A DNA stretch of 64,000 bases from Phenylobacterium sp. (GCF_016793225.1 NZ_JAEUMN010000071.1:1-64000); one strand, 5' to 3'. Shown: positions 37,677-46,452, counted from the first letter of the stretch. Translations and numbers: made by a program. The notes: generated by a model from the sequence alone, not told the origin.

Positions 37677-38381
37677 GTGCTGGGTATCGACATCTCGGCC
37701 TTGAGTCAGGCGGAGCTGCGGCAGCTTCTGGAGGTCGCGCGCGCTCGCGGGCAGCAGGCCCTCATCGCGCAGCTCACCGCCGAGATCGAGGCGCGGCCGG
37801 GTCGCATCGGACGCTATGGAACGCCCTCGTCCTTCGTGCTCGGTCAGCCTGCGGTCGAGGCCTCGCCGCCCGCCAGGGTCCGCCCTCGGCGGCGACTGGC
37901 GGTCGCGATCACGGCGGGAGTCGCGGGCGCTGCGACAGCCGCCCTGGTCCTCGGCCTGAGCGTCGATCCGGGACAGCTTGTCACGCCGGTCCGCGACACG
38001 GCGCCGCCGCCGCGGGTGGCCCTGGCGCTCGCGACATCCCCCCTCGCGGCCGATGATCCGCTCTCCGACCCGGTGCCGGAGCAGGCCGCTCAGGGCGCGG
38101 CGCCGCCACGCCGGCACAACCCCTGTTACGACGAGCCCACCGCTGCGGACCGGCTGGTCTGCGGCTATCCCAGTCTCGCGCAGCGGGAACAGGCTCTGAA
38201 GGCCGCGCTCCAGGCCGCGCTCACGGCAGGCGCCGACGCGCGCGCGCTGGAAGCCGAGCAGGCGGCGTGGAAGGGTGAGCGGGACGGCGTCTCCGACCGC
38301 GAGGCGCTCGCCGACCTGTACGACCGCCGCATCCGCCAGCTGGCCGACGCCGCCAGCCCACCGCCGCCGGAGTCCCCATGA
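37677..38381 (+). CDS. Membrane-anchored LprI/DUF1311-like protein
   Basis: 234 residues from GTG 37677 (GGGGAGG upstream). The N-terminal cytoplasmic part has a helical segment (ALSQAELRQLLEVARARGQQ), one TM segment lies at about 78-98, and the periplasmic C-terminus resembles the lysozyme-inhibitor LprI fold: CYDEPTAADRLVCGYPSL, AEQAAWKGERDGV, LYDRRIRQLAD. One Cys of the usual four is missing. Its last four bases overlap the next start. Confidence 0.72.
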   Translation: MLGIDISALSQAELRQLLEVARARGQQALIAQLTAEIEARPGRIGRYGTPSSFVLGQPAVEASPPARVRPRRRLAVAITAGVAGAATAALVLGLSVDPGQLVTPVRDTAPPPRVALALATSPLAADDPLSDPVPEQAAQGAAPPRRHNPCYDEPTAADRLVCGYPSLAQREQALKAALQAALTAGADARALEAEQAAWKGERDGVSDREALADLYDRRIRQLADAASPPPPESP

Positions 38382-39193
38382 CCGACACGCCGATCCTGTA
38401 CGAGGTCAGCGACCACATCGCGACGATCACCCTGAACCGCCCGGACCGTCTGAACGCCTGGACGGGTCCCATGGGATCCGAGCTGCGGGCCGCCATGGCC
38501 AAGGCCGACGCCGATCCCGACGTGCGCGTCATCATCCTCACCGGCGCGGGCCGCGGCTTCTGCGCCGGGGCGGACATGGGTTATCTCGCCACCGTGACCG
38601 AGACCGGCGAGACCGGCGGCGGGCGGGGACCGGAGCCCTACGATCCGGCCTCCCGCGGCGACTTCCATCACCCCATGGCGTACTTCCCGAGCGTGAAGAC
38701 CCCGATCATCGCGGCCGTCAACGGTCCGGCCGCCGGGATGGGCTTCGTGATCTCGCTCTACGCCGACCTGCGGTTCGCCGCCGACAGCGCCGCGTTCGTG
38801 ACGGCCTTCGCGCGCCGGGGCCTGATCGCCGAGCACGGGATCAGCTGGACCCTTCCGCGCCTGGTGGGGCAGTCCCGGGCGATGGACCTGCTGCTCTCGT
38901 CCCGCAAGGTGGGCGCCGAAGAGGCGCTTCGCATCGGCCTCGTCGACCGCGTGTTCCCGACCAACGAGCTCATGGCCGAAACCCGCGCCTACGCGCGCAT
39001 GCTGGCCGACGAGGTCTCGCCGCGCTCGCTGGGCGTGATCAAGCGGCAGCTGTGGGAATCGGCCTTCCAGGACCTCGGCGAGGCGCTCGAGCTCGCGGAC
39101 CGCGAGATGGCCCTCAGCCTGAAGAGCGACGACTTCAAGGAAGGCGTGGCGCACTTCGTCGAAAAGCGCGCGCCGCGCTTCACGGGCGCCTGA
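38378..39193 (+). CDS. Enoyl-CoA hydratase/isomerase family protein
   Basis: Crotonase fold acting on acyl-CoA thioesters. Motifs: ITLNRPDRLNAW, GAGRGFCAGADM and AVNGPAAGMGF (oxyanion hole), and RRGLIAEHGISWTLPRLVG, where the catalytic Glu is kept. 271 residues. The start overlaps the LprI-like gene (ATGA), so it is coupled to envelope genes without an obvious metabolic reason. Confidence 0.93.
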   Translation: MTDTPILYEVSDHIATITLNRPDRLNAWTGPMGSELRAAMAKADADPDVRVIILTGAGRGFCAGADMGYLATVTETGETGGGRGPEPYDPASRGDFHHPMAYFPSVKTPIIAAVNGPAAGMGFVISLYADLRFAADSAAFVTAFARRGLIAEHGISWTLPRLVGQSRAMDLLLSSRKVGAEEALRIGLVDRVFPTNELMAETRAYARMLADEVSPRSLGVIKRQLWESAFQDLGEALELADREMALSLKSDDFKEGVAHFVEKRAPRFTGA

Positions 39194-39194
39194 G

Positions 39195-39533
39195 ATGGCC
39201 CTCGCGGCGGCCGCCGCCCTGCTCCTGGCCCTCGCCGCCGCGCCCGGGCGCGAGACGCCGGCGGGGACCACGGCGTTCAAGTGCCAGGACGGCAGCGACG
39301 TCACGGCCCGCTTCGCGGCCCGCGGCGAGCGGTTCGTGGCCATCGTCGACGCGGGCGACGGTCCGCACGTCCTGACCAGCCTCCCGGGCCTCGACAGCGG
39401 GCCGGTGAAGCTCACCTGGAGCGACGGCGTCCGGACCCTCACCTGGAGTCCGGGGGTGCAGATCATGTTCCTGGACCGGGCCGGCCACCGCATGTGCGGC
39501 CGGGCGCACGGCCACGGCGGTCACGGCCGCTGA
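39195..39533 (+). CDS. Exported MliC-like (C-type lysozyme inhibitor fold) protein
   Basis: 112 residues; short signal peptide (residues 1-20), then an MliC-like beta-barrel: TAFKCQDGSDVTARFA, VLTSLPGLDSGPVKLTWSDG, LTWSPGVQIMFLD and a closing Cys (HRMCGR) pairing with the first. The tail is His/Gly-rich (HGHGGHGR) and could bind metal. It starts one base after the crotonase stop. Confidence 0.7.
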   Translation: MALAAAAALLLALAAAPGRETPAGTTAFKCQDGSDVTARFAARGERFVAIVDAGDGPHVLTSLPGLDSGPVKLTWSDGVRTLTWSPGVQIMFLDRAGHRMCGRAHGHGGHGR

Positions 39534-39540
39534 CGCCGGC

Positions 39541-41199
39541 TCAGGCTCCGAAGATCGATCCCGGCGGCAGGCTCGACATCGCGACGCCCACCAGGATCAC
39601 CTGGCCGGAGCTCATCTGGATCACCGTGTCGCCGCCGACCTGCATGACCGTGAACTGCGTTCCGGCATCCAGGAGGACGCGGTCCCCCTCGGCGACGCTG
39701 AAGTCGAGGACCCGGTCGATCCCGGCGTCCGCAGAGGAGTGGAACAGGTCGGCGCCGCTGCCGCCGGTCATGGTGTCGTCGCCCCGGTCGCCCGAGACGA
39801 AGTCGGCCCCCGCGCCCCCGGCCAGGGTGTCGTTCCCCTGCCCGCCCCGCACCGTGTCCGCCCCGTTCTCGCCGTGGCAGGTGTCGTCGCCGAGGTTGCC
39901 GTAGGTGAAGTCGTCGCCGTCGCCGCCGAACAGCAGGTCGTTGTCGCGGCCGCCGACGCAGAAATCCGTGCCGCCGCCGGTGGAGACGGTGTCCGAGCCC
40001 ATGTTGCCGTTGATGTCGTCGAAGTCGGCGCCCCCGACGAGGCTGTCGTCGCCCTCGTCGCCGCGCAGGTAGTTGCCCGCCACGCCGGCGCTGCCGCCGG
40101 TGATCGTGTCGCCGCCCGCGCCGCCGGCCACCGAGTCCGAGCCGGCGCCGCCCGAGATGCTGTTGGCGGCCGTATTGCCGATCACGGTGTCCGAACCCGC
40201 GCCGACCAGCACGTTCTCGATGGTGGTGTTGGGCGACGTCGCGAGGTTGTTGGACCAGGTGTAGGTGTCGGGCTTGTTCAGGAAGTCGGCGATGAAGCTT
40301 GCCGAGAAGTTCGGGAACGCCGCCGTGTAGAAGGCGATCTGCGCCGCCACGGGAAAGAGGGCGATGGAGGAATAGGTCCCTGGCGTCAGGTTGATGCTGG
40401 ACGCCCGGGTGTGGGCGGCCAGGTCCAGGGTGTCCACCCCGCCGTTGTCCACCAGCGTCGCCATCAACGCGGTGTCCTGCGAGAACGTGTAGGTGTCGCC
40501 GCCCGTCGCCACGTTGCTGGCCGCGCCGTAGAGGCCCTGGATGGCGATGACGTCCAGCAGCATGGGCGTCGAGGGCTGCACGAAGTCGCCGCTGGCGAAC
40601 AGCGTGCCGCCGCGGACCTCGAAGGTCCTCAGGATCGAGTCCTCGAAGTTCGTGTACGACATCACCGTGTAGCGGGTCGTGTCGAACTCGACCGGCAGGC
40701 GCGGCCCGTCCTCGAACGGGTGCTTCAGGCCAAGCGCGTGGCCGATCTCGTGCAGCAGCGTCGTGTAGAGGAACGTGCCCGGATCGGCGGCGTCGCCCTT
40801 GTATTCATCGTCGAGCCAGATGTCCCCCTCGAACGCGGCGCTGCTGAACCCGGGCGTCGGCGGGCCGTAGGCGTAGGCCGCGGCGTTGGCGCTGGCGTAG
40901 TCCGCGGCGTTGGTGAAGGCGATCCGGATGTCGCCCTGGGTGAAGCCGTTGTCGGACACCTGGTTGATCGAGAGGTTGATCAGCCGGTCCCAGGCCTGGA
41001 TGGCCATGACGAACGCGGACGCCTGGCTCGCCGAGAGCACGCCGTAGGCGGCGTTGAAGGGTTCGTCGCCGGGCGGATAGGACGTCGCGGACCAGACGGC
41101 CCCCGCCCCCGGGATCGAGAAGGTGATGGACGACGTCATCCAGCGCGAGCCGTCGCCCTCGTGAAGTCCCGCGAAGATCTCCGCCGTCGTGATCGGCAT
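39541..41199 (-). CDS. M10 serralysin-type RTX metalloprotease
   Basis: Secreted zinc protease. The catalytic motif is HEIGHALGLKH (near residues 148-158), and the Met-turn is VMSYT (near 178). The C-terminal half carries many RTX nonapeptides (GGxGxD type: GGAGSDSVAGGAGGD, GGDGDDFTYGNLGDD, GGQGNDTLAGGAGAD, about 340-490). It ends with a hydrophobic type I secretion-like tail. 552 residues, no Sec signal, as expected for T1SS cargo. No transporter genes are in the window. The gene is convergent with the MliC-like gene. Confidence 0.92.
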   Translation of the reverse strand: MPITTAEIFAGLHEGDGSRWMTSSITFSIPGAGAVWSATSYPPGDEPFNAAYGVLSASQASAFVMAIQAWDRLINLSINQVSDNGFTQGDIRIAFTNAADYASANAAAYAYGPPTPGFSSAAFEGDIWLDDEYKGDAADPGTFLYTTLLHEIGHALGLKHPFEDGPRLPVEFDTTRYTVMSYTNFEDSILRTFEVRGGTLFASGDFVQPSTPMLLDVIAIQGLYGAASNVATGGDTYTFSQDTALMATLVDNGGVDTLDLAAHTRASSINLTPGTYSSIALFPVAAQIAFYTAAFPNFSASFIADFLNKPDTYTWSNNLATSPNTTIENVLVGAGSDTVIGNTAANSISGGAGSDSVAGGAGGDTITGGSAGVAGNYLRGDEGDDSLVGGADFDDINGNMGSDTVSTGGGTDFCVGGRDNDLLFGGDGDDFTYGNLGDDTCHGENGADTVRGGQGNDTLAGGAGADFVSGDRGDDTMTGGSGADLFHSSADAGIDRVLDFSVAEGDRVLLDAGTQFTVMQVGGDTVIQMSSGQVILVGVAMSSLPPGSIFGA

Positions 41200-41279
41200 C
41201 GCCGCCCCCGAATAGCACCTCAGTCGGAGCTATTACGTGGTGGCGATGGTGAATTCTTCGTCTTCCCGCCCCTCGGGTC

Positions 41280-41324
41280 GTGCAGGGGCGGCGGCCCGAT
41301 GCTCGGAGGGCCGCCGCCCCGCAC
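41280..41324 (-). terminator. Very stable hairpin, probable terminator
   Basis: GGGGCGGCGGCCC (41285-41297) pairs perfectly with 41308-41320 across a 10-base loop. GTGC/GCAC extends the stem by four pairs past a bulged A. It lies 18 bp after the stop of the Asp-rich repeat gene (minus strand). No T-run follows. Confidence 0.55.
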
Positions 41325-41341
41325 CCGCGGGCGCCGGCGCC

Positions 41342-41722
41342 CTAGTAGCGCCAGCCCCAGCCGCGGCGGTTGTCGTACCGGTCGTACTGGTCGGGGCGGC
41401 CGTCACGGTCGCGGTCGCGGTTCCACTCGGCGCGATCCGGGATCCCGTCGCGGTCGGAGTCGCGGCGGCCATAGCCGTAGCCGTAGCCGTTGTGCCGATA
41501 GCCGTGGCGGCGGTTGTCGTAGCGGTCGTACTGGTCGAGGCGGCCGTCGCGGTCGCGGTCGCGGTTCCACTCCCGCCGATCCGGAATGCCGTCACGGTCG
41601 GCGTCATGATAGCGGCCGCTGTAGTAGCCGTCGTAGCCATACCCGTACGGCTGGGCCGAGGCGGCGCCGGCCGCGAGCGTCGCGGCGGCGAGCGCGGCGC
41701 CGAGGATCAGGGTCTTCTTCAT
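41342..41722 (-). CDS. Small exported Asp/Arg/Tyr-rich protein with two duplicated Ca-binding-like repeats
   Basis: 126 residues; AAAGGAGG precedes ATG 41722. Signal peptide to about residue 23 (AAGAASAQ). The mature part has two near-identical 35-residue copies: (D)ADRDGIPDRREWNRDRDRDG, then RLDQYDRYDNRR, and a second SDRDGIPDRAEWNRDRDRDG copy, separated by a Tyr/Gly-rich linker. The DxDxDG pattern resembles thrombospondin type 3 or EF-hand calcium loops. The copies are also alike in DNA, indicating a recent internal duplication. Confidence 0.85.
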   Translation of the reverse strand: MKKTLILGAALAAATLAAGAASAQPYGYGYDGYYSGRYHDADRDGIPDRREWNRDRDRDGRLDQYDRYDNRRHGYRHNGYGYGYGRRDSDRDGIPDRAEWNRDRDRDGRPDQYDRYDNRRGWGWRY

Positions 41723-41919
41723 GGGGGCCTCCTTTGGCTTGTCCCCACCGTAGGCCCGCCTGGCTGAACGGGGTCCGGGACGCCGGTTCAGCGCCCGTTC
41801 ACCACCCTGAACTGGGCCGTAGCCCCTGCCCGGCGCCACCGGCGCCCGGAACTCGCGGCCACGCCGGTGGTTCGTAGGGCCACCGAGTGAGCAATTGGCG
41901 GCAGAGGCGTCTCCGGCCC

Positions 41920-42951
41920 ATGGAACACGACGATCCCGCGATCGACGGCGAAGCGGCTCGGCTGGTGATCGCGCACGCGCGCGACTACGCGATCATGACG
42001 CTCGACCTCGACGGCATCGTACGCTCCTGGAGCCCCGGCGCGGTCCAGGTCACCGGCATCACCCAGGACGCCGCCATCGGGACCCACTTCGGGCGTCTGT
42101 TCCTCGAGTCGGACCGGGCCATCGGCGATGACCGCCGCGAGCTGGAGCACGCCTGGGAACACGGACGCGTGGAGGACAGCCGCTGGCACGTCCGGGGCGA
42201 CGGCGCCCGGTTCTGGGCCAACGGCGTGACCATGGCCATCCGCGGCAGCTCGCCGCCGATGCTGATCAAGATCATCCGCGACGAGACCCAGAGCCGGCTC
42301 GCCGAAGAGCAGCGCGTGCTGCTGCTGAACGAGCTGAACCACCGGATCAACAACACGCTCGCCACGGTCCAGTCGCTGGTGGAACAGACCCTGCGCGCGG
42401 CCGACCTGGACCGCCAGCTTCGGGACGATCTCTCCGCCCGCCTCGAGGCGCTGAGCCAGGCGCACAGGGCGCTGATGGAGCACAACTGGGCCGGCGCCGA
42501 TCTCACGGACCTCGTCGAACGCGCCCTGGCCCCTTTCACCACCGGCGAGGACGCCCGGTTCTCGGTCGAGGGCCCGCCTCTGCGGCTGAGCGTGCACCAG
42601 GCCGTGTCGCTCTCGCTGGTGCTGCACGAGCTCGCCACCAACGCCGTCAAGCACGGGTCGCTGTCGCGCCGCGGGGGACGTGTGTCGGTGCACTGGAACC
42701 AGGCGCTCGACGAGCAGGGCGGCCGGCGCATGAGCTTCCTGTGGGCCGAGAGCGGCGGGCCGGCCGTCCAGCCGCCCAGCCGTCGCGGCTTCGGCTCCCG
42801 CCTGCTGGAGCGCAGCTTCCCGCAGGGCAGCGGCGGCGAGGTCAAGGTCGAGTACGCCGAGGAGGGCGTCCGGTGCGCCGTCTCGCTGCGCCTGTCGAGC
42901 GAGGCCGAGATGCCGATGCTGGACCTGGCGGCCGCAGCGCAGAGCGCCTGA
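41920..42951 (+). CDS. PAS-HWE/HisKA_2-type sensor histidine kinase (cytoplasmic)
   Basis: A PAS domain (about residues 10-125: LDLDGIVRSWSPGAVQVTGI) is followed by an HWE/HisKA_2 core: LLLNELNHRINNTLATVQSL (phospho-His), LVLHELATNAVKHGSL (N box), LWAESGGPAV and RRGFGSRLLERSF. 343 residues. ATG 41920 (GAGG upstream) is preferred to GTG 41887. No TM segment and no partner regulator nearby. Such kinases often act in general stress or light/redox sensing in alphaproteobacteria. Confidence 0.9.
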   Translation: MEHDDPAIDGEAARLVIAHARDYAIMTLDLDGIVRSWSPGAVQVTGITQDAAIGTHFGRLFLESDRAIGDDRRELEHAWEHGRVEDSRWHVRGDGARFWANGVTMAIRGSSPPMLIKIIRDETQSRLAEEQRVLLLNELNHRINNTLATVQSLVEQTLRAADLDRQLRDDLSARLEALSQAHRALMEHNWAGADLTDLVERALAPFTTGEDARFSVEGPPLRLSVHQAVSLSLVLHELATNAVKHGSLSRRGGRVSVHWNQALDEQGGRRMSFLWAESGGPAVQPPSRRGFGSRLLERSFPQGSGGEVKVEYAEEGVRCAVSLRLSSEAEMPMLDLAAAAQSA

Positions 42952-42994
42952 CCTCTGACTTCACCGCGGCGGTGACAACGCGCGCCGCCACGCT

Positions 42995-44038
42995 ATGGTC
43001 CGCGCCATGCTCGCGATCGGCCAGGCGGCTCCCTTCTTCGTCGCGCCCACGGTCTCGTCGCCCGAGTTCGTGTTCGACACGGCCGGCGGCCGCTATGTGC
43101 TGATGCTGTTTCTGCCGACGGACGAACGGCTCCAGCCCGCGCTGCAGGCCCTCGCGACGCACCAGCGCCTGTTCGACGACGTCAAGGCCGCCGCCTTCGT
43201 GGTGATGCGGGAGCCGGACCGGATCCAGGGCGTGCGGGACCTGCGCGGCCTGCGCTGGATCTCGGACCGGACCGGCGCGATCACCCGGCACTATGGCCCC
43301 GACGCCCACTGGCTGTTGCTGGACCCGGCGCTTCGGACCCTGGCGACGTGGCCCATCGAGTCCGCCGACGAGGTGTTCGCCAGGGTCGCCGCGCTGCCGC
43401 CCGTCGAGGCGCACGCGGGGGTCCCGCTACATGCCCCGGTGCTCATCGTGCCGCGGGTGTTCGAACCCGAGCTTTGCGAGGCCCTGATCGCGCGGCATCA
43501 GGAAAGCGGCGGCGAGGCCACAGGGGTGATGCGCGACGCGGGCGACCGCACGGTCGCGGTCATGGACGAGCTCAAGCGGCGCCGCGACATCTGGATCGAC
43601 GATCCCGATCTGAGGGCGGGCATCCAGGCGCGCCTGGAACGCCGCCTCTATCCGATGATCGCCATGGGGCTGGGCTTCACGGTGACACACATCGAGCGGT
43701 TCCTGGTCAGCTGCTACGACGCGGCCGACGGCGGCGTCTTCCACGCCCACCGGGACAACACCACCCAGGGCACGGCGCACCGCAAGTTCGCCTGTTCCCT
43801 CAACCTGAACGACGATTTCGAGGGCGGCGACCTGCGGCTGCCCGAGTTCGGTCCGCAGACCTATCGCGCGCCGCCGGGCGGCGCGGTGGTCTTCTCGTGC
43901 GGCCTCATGCACGAGGCGACGGCGGTCCGCCGCGGCCGCCGCTACGCCTTCCTGCCCTTCTTCTTCGACGACGCCGGCGCCCAGGTCCTGGCGGCCTACC
44001 AGGCGCGGGTCGCCGCCGCGGAGACCGTGTCCGCATGA
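42995..44038 (+). CDS. Thioredoxin/peroxiredoxin-like domain fused to 2OG-Fe(II) oxygenase, copy 1
   Basis: 347 residues; ATG 43007 is an alternative start. The N-terminal 140 residues resemble a peroxiredoxin fold (IGQAAPFFVAPTV, YVLMLFLPTDE, WLLLDPALRTLA), but the peroxidatic Cys position is replaced, so no peroxidase activity is expected. The C-terminal part (about 145-330) is a prolyl-4-hydroxylase-type dioxygenase: VFHAHRDN (HxD iron ligands), FACSLNLNDDFEGGDLRLPE and LMHEATAVRRGRRYAFLPF (distal His and 2OG Arg). Overlaps copy 2 (ATGA). Substrate unknown. Confidence 0.85.
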   Translation: MVRAMLAIGQAAPFFVAPTVSSPEFVFDTAGGRYVLMLFLPTDERLQPALQALATHQRLFDDVKAAAFVVMREPDRIQGVRDLRGLRWISDRTGAITRHYGPDAHWLLLDPALRTLATWPIESADEVFARVAALPPVEAHAGVPLHAPVLIVPRVFEPELCEALIARHQESGGEATGVMRDAGDRTVAVMDELKRRRDIWIDDPDLRAGIQARLERRLYPMIAMGLGFTVTHIERFLVSCYDAADGGVFHAHRDNTTQGTAHRKFACSLNLNDDFEGGDLRLPEFGPQTYRAPPGGAVVFSCGLMHEATAVRRGRRYAFLPFFFDDAGAQVLAAYQARVAAAETVSA

Positions 44039-45111
44039 GCGCCGCCTGGGCCCTTCCGCCGCTGTCCGAAGGCGAGTTCGCGCCGGACTTCGTCGCGCCC
44101 ACGCGACAGAACCCGCGTTTCCATTTCCGGACCGTGGCCGGCCGCTACGTGGTGCTGGGCTTCCTCCCCCGCGATCCCGCCCGCCGGGCGCAGGCGGTGG
44201 CGGCCTGGGAGGCCGAACAGGCAAGGTTCGACGACCAGTTCCTGGCCGCATTCCTCGTGACGCCCGCGCCCCTGACGGACGACGCGCCGCCGGACCGGGT
44301 TCCCGGCCTGCGATGGTTCTACGACGCCGATGGCCAGGTCCACGAGCGCTATCAGGTCGCCCCCGAGGACGGCGGATGGTTCCTCCTCGACCCGGCGCTG
44401 CGCATCCTGGCCCGGGCGCCGCTGGGCGAGCCGGGAGCCGTCTTCGGCCGGCTGGCCGCCCTGCCCCCGCTCGCGGCCCACGCCGGCGTGCCGCTCGTCG
44501 CGCCGGTGCTGATCGTCCCGCGCGTCTTCGAGCCCGATCTGTGCCGCCGGCTGATCGCGTACTACGAGGCGCGCGGCGGTCTGCCGTCGGGCGTCATGCG
44601 CGACATCGACGGCAAGACCGTGGGCGTGCTCGACCGCATGAAGAACCGCCGCGACGTGATGGTCGAGGACGCCGACCTCCGCCAGGAGCTGCTGCAGACC
44701 CTGAAGCGCAACCTCGTGCCCGCCATCCGCCGGGGCCTGCAGTTCACCGCCACGCGCCTCGAGCGCTACCTCGTCGCCTGCTACGACGCCGAAGAGGGCG
44801 GCTACTTCCGCCCGCACCGCGACAACGAGACGCTCGGCACCGCCCACCGCCGCTTCGCCTGCTCCATCAACCTCAACGCCGAGGCGTTCGACGGCGGCGA
44901 CGTGCGCTTCCCCGAGTTCGGCCCCCGCACCTACCGGCCGCCCACGGGCGGGGCGGTCGTTTTCTGCTGCAGCCTGCTCCACGAGGCGACGCCCGTGACG
45001 CGCGGACGCCGCTACGCCTTCCTGCCCTTCCTCTACGACGAGGCGGGCCATGCGATCCGCGAGCGCAACTACAAGCTCATCGACAACAGCTCGGCGGCCG
45101 CCGCGAGCTAA
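44035..45111 (+). CDS. Thioredoxin/peroxiredoxin-like domain fused to 2OG-Fe(II) oxygenase, copy 2
   Basis: 358-residue paralogue of the preceding gene with the same two-domain plan: APDFVAPTRQNPRFHF, VVLGFLPRDPARR (no peroxidatic Cys), WFLLDPALRILAR, then APVLIVPRVFEPDLC, FRPHRDNETLGTAHRRFACS (iron-binding HxD) and LLHEATPVTRGRRYAFLPFLYD. The linker APVLIVPRVFEP is almost identical in both, showing tandem duplication; the N-terminal halves have diverged more. The start overlaps the copy 1 stop, so the two products are made together and may form a heteromer. Confidence 0.85.
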   Translation: MSAAWALPPLSEGEFAPDFVAPTRQNPRFHFRTVAGRYVVLGFLPRDPARRAQAVAAWEAEQARFDDQFLAAFLVTPAPLTDDAPPDRVPGLRWFYDADGQVHERYQVAPEDGGWFLLDPALRILARAPLGEPGAVFGRLAALPPLAAHAGVPLVAPVLIVPRVFEPDLCRRLIAYYEARGGLPSGVMRDIDGKTVGVLDRMKNRRDVMVEDADLRQELLQTLKRNLVPAIRRGLQFTATRLERYLVACYDAEEGGYFRPHRDNETLGTAHRRFACSINLNAEAFDGGDVRFPEFGPRTYRPPTGGAVVFCCSLLHEATPVTRGRRYAFLPFLYDEAGHAIRERNYKLIDNSSAAAAS

Positions 45112-45169
45112 GGCTCCGTTCACCGGCGCAAGCCACCTTGCCGCCGGAAACGGCCGATAGAGTCTTCCG

Positions 45170-45610
45170 ATGCGCCTCCTGCCCGCCCTCCTCGTCCTCG
45201 CGATCGCCGCCCCTGCGGAGGCCGCGACGACCATCCTGCCCGGCTACTGGGAGTCGACCAATCGCCTGCTCTCGCCGATCCGGCAGACCAAGACCGAGAA
45301 GCGCTGCATCACGCCCGCCGACGTGGAGAAGTTCATGTCGGGCCCGTCGAACCGCCACTACGCCTGCACCTACCCCACCAAGGTGTTCGCGGGCGGCAAG
45401 ATCCGCCTGAAGGGCGCCTGCGTCTCGAAGAAGGGTCGCAAGGTCGCGGTGCAGGGCGAGGGAACCTACACGCCGACGAGCTTCAACCTGACCGCCGAGA
45501 TCGCCACCGAGTTCCTGGGGCTCGACATCTCCGGCAAGGCCTCCACCGAGGCCCGCCGCATCGGCGACGCCTGCCCGGCCCCGCCGTCCTCTACGCCCGC
45601 CGGCGGGTGA
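45170..45610 (+). CDS. DUF3617 family exported protein
   Basis: 146 residues: signal peptide (1-19, APAEAAT), then LPGYWESTNRL, EKRCITPADVEKFMSGPSNRHYACTYP and GKIRLKGACVSKKGRKVAVQGEGTYTPTSF, as in DUF3617. Four Cys in the mature part. Function unknown. Its stop overlaps the GTG of the next gene. Confidence 0.85.
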   Translation: MRLLPALLVLAIAAPAEAATTILPGYWESTNRLLSPIRQTKTEKRCITPADVEKFMSGPSNRHYACTYPTKVFAGGKIRLKGACVSKKGRKVAVQGEGTYTPTSFNLTAEIATEFLGLDISGKASTEARRIGDACPAPPSSTPAGG

Positions 45611-46452
45611 GCGCGGCGGACGCCGCCCGGCTTGACAGCCCGGCGCCGCGGGCGGTCCCTGCCCCGATGACCGTCACCTATTCGAGCTACCTCGGGCTGG
45701 ACCGCCTCCTCTCGGCGCAGCATCCCACCAGCGACCGCCACGACGAGCTGCTGTTCATCGTCATCCACCAGACGAAGGAACTCTGGCTCAAGGAGATCAT
45801 CCACGAGGTGCGGCTGGCCAAGGCCCTGGTCCGCTCCGGCGAGGTGGAGCCGGCGTACAAGGCGCTGGCGCGCGTCTCCCGCATCCAGACGATCATGACG
45901 CTGTCCTGGGACGTGCTGGCGACGATGACGCCGGCCGACTACCTGAGTTTCCGCGACGGCCTGGGAGCGAGCTCGGGCTTCCAGTCCTGGCAGTTCCGCA
46001 CCCTGGAATACCTCCTCGGCCTGAAGGACGCGGCCTTCCTGGCGTTCCAGGACGAGGGCTCGGCGGCCCGCGGCGAGCTCGAAGCGGCCCTGGCCGCGCC
46101 CAGCCTCTACGACGATGCGCTGGCCCGCGTGGCCGCCAGCGGGCTGCAGATCCCGCCGGAGGTCCTCCAGCGCGACGTCACGCAGCCCTACGCGCCGCAC
46201 CCGGCGGTGGAGGACGCCTGGCTCGAGGTCTACCGCGACACCGCGCGCCACTGGGAGCTCTACCAGCTGGCCGAGAAGCTGGTCGACCTGGACGACGCGC
46301 TGCTCACCTGGCGGCACAAGCACGTTCTCACCGTCGAGCGGATCATCGGCGGCCGGCGCGGGACCGGCGGCACCGAGGGCGCGAGCTACCTTGCCCGCAC
46401 CCTCCAGCGGCGGTGTTTCCCGGAGCTGTGGAGCGTCAGGAGCCGGCTCTAG
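45607..46452 (+). CDS. kynA: Tryptophan 2,3-dioxygenase
   Basis: Haem enzyme opening the Trp indole ring to N-formylkynurenine. Motifs: TYSSYLGLDRLLSAQHP, HDELLFIVIHQTKELWLKEI, SSGFQSWQFRTLEYLLG, LTWRHKHVLTVERIIGG (proximal haem His) and GTGGTEGASYL. 281 residues from GTG 45607. No kynureninase or formamidase is in the window, so the rest of the pathway is elsewhere. Convergent with ssb (nine-base gap). Confidence 0.96.
   Translation: MSAADAARLDSPAPRAVPAPMTVTYSSYLGLDRLLSAQHPTSDRHDELLFIVIHQTKELWLKEIIHEVRLAKALVRSGEVEPAYKALARVSRIQTIMTLSWDVLATMTPADYLSFRDGLGASSGFQSWQFRTLEYLLGLKDAAFLAFQDEGSAARGELEAALAAPSLYDDALARVAASGLQIPPEVLQRDVTQPYAPHPAVEDAWLEVYRDTARHWELYQLAEKLVDLDDALLTWRHKHVLTVERIIGGRRGTGGTEGASYLARTLQRRCFPELWSVRSRL

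Noticed and set aside
42995-45111. Reading the paired fusions as active peroxiredoxins
   Set aside because: Neither N-domain has a Cys at the peroxidatic position; only the oxygenase motifs are intact.
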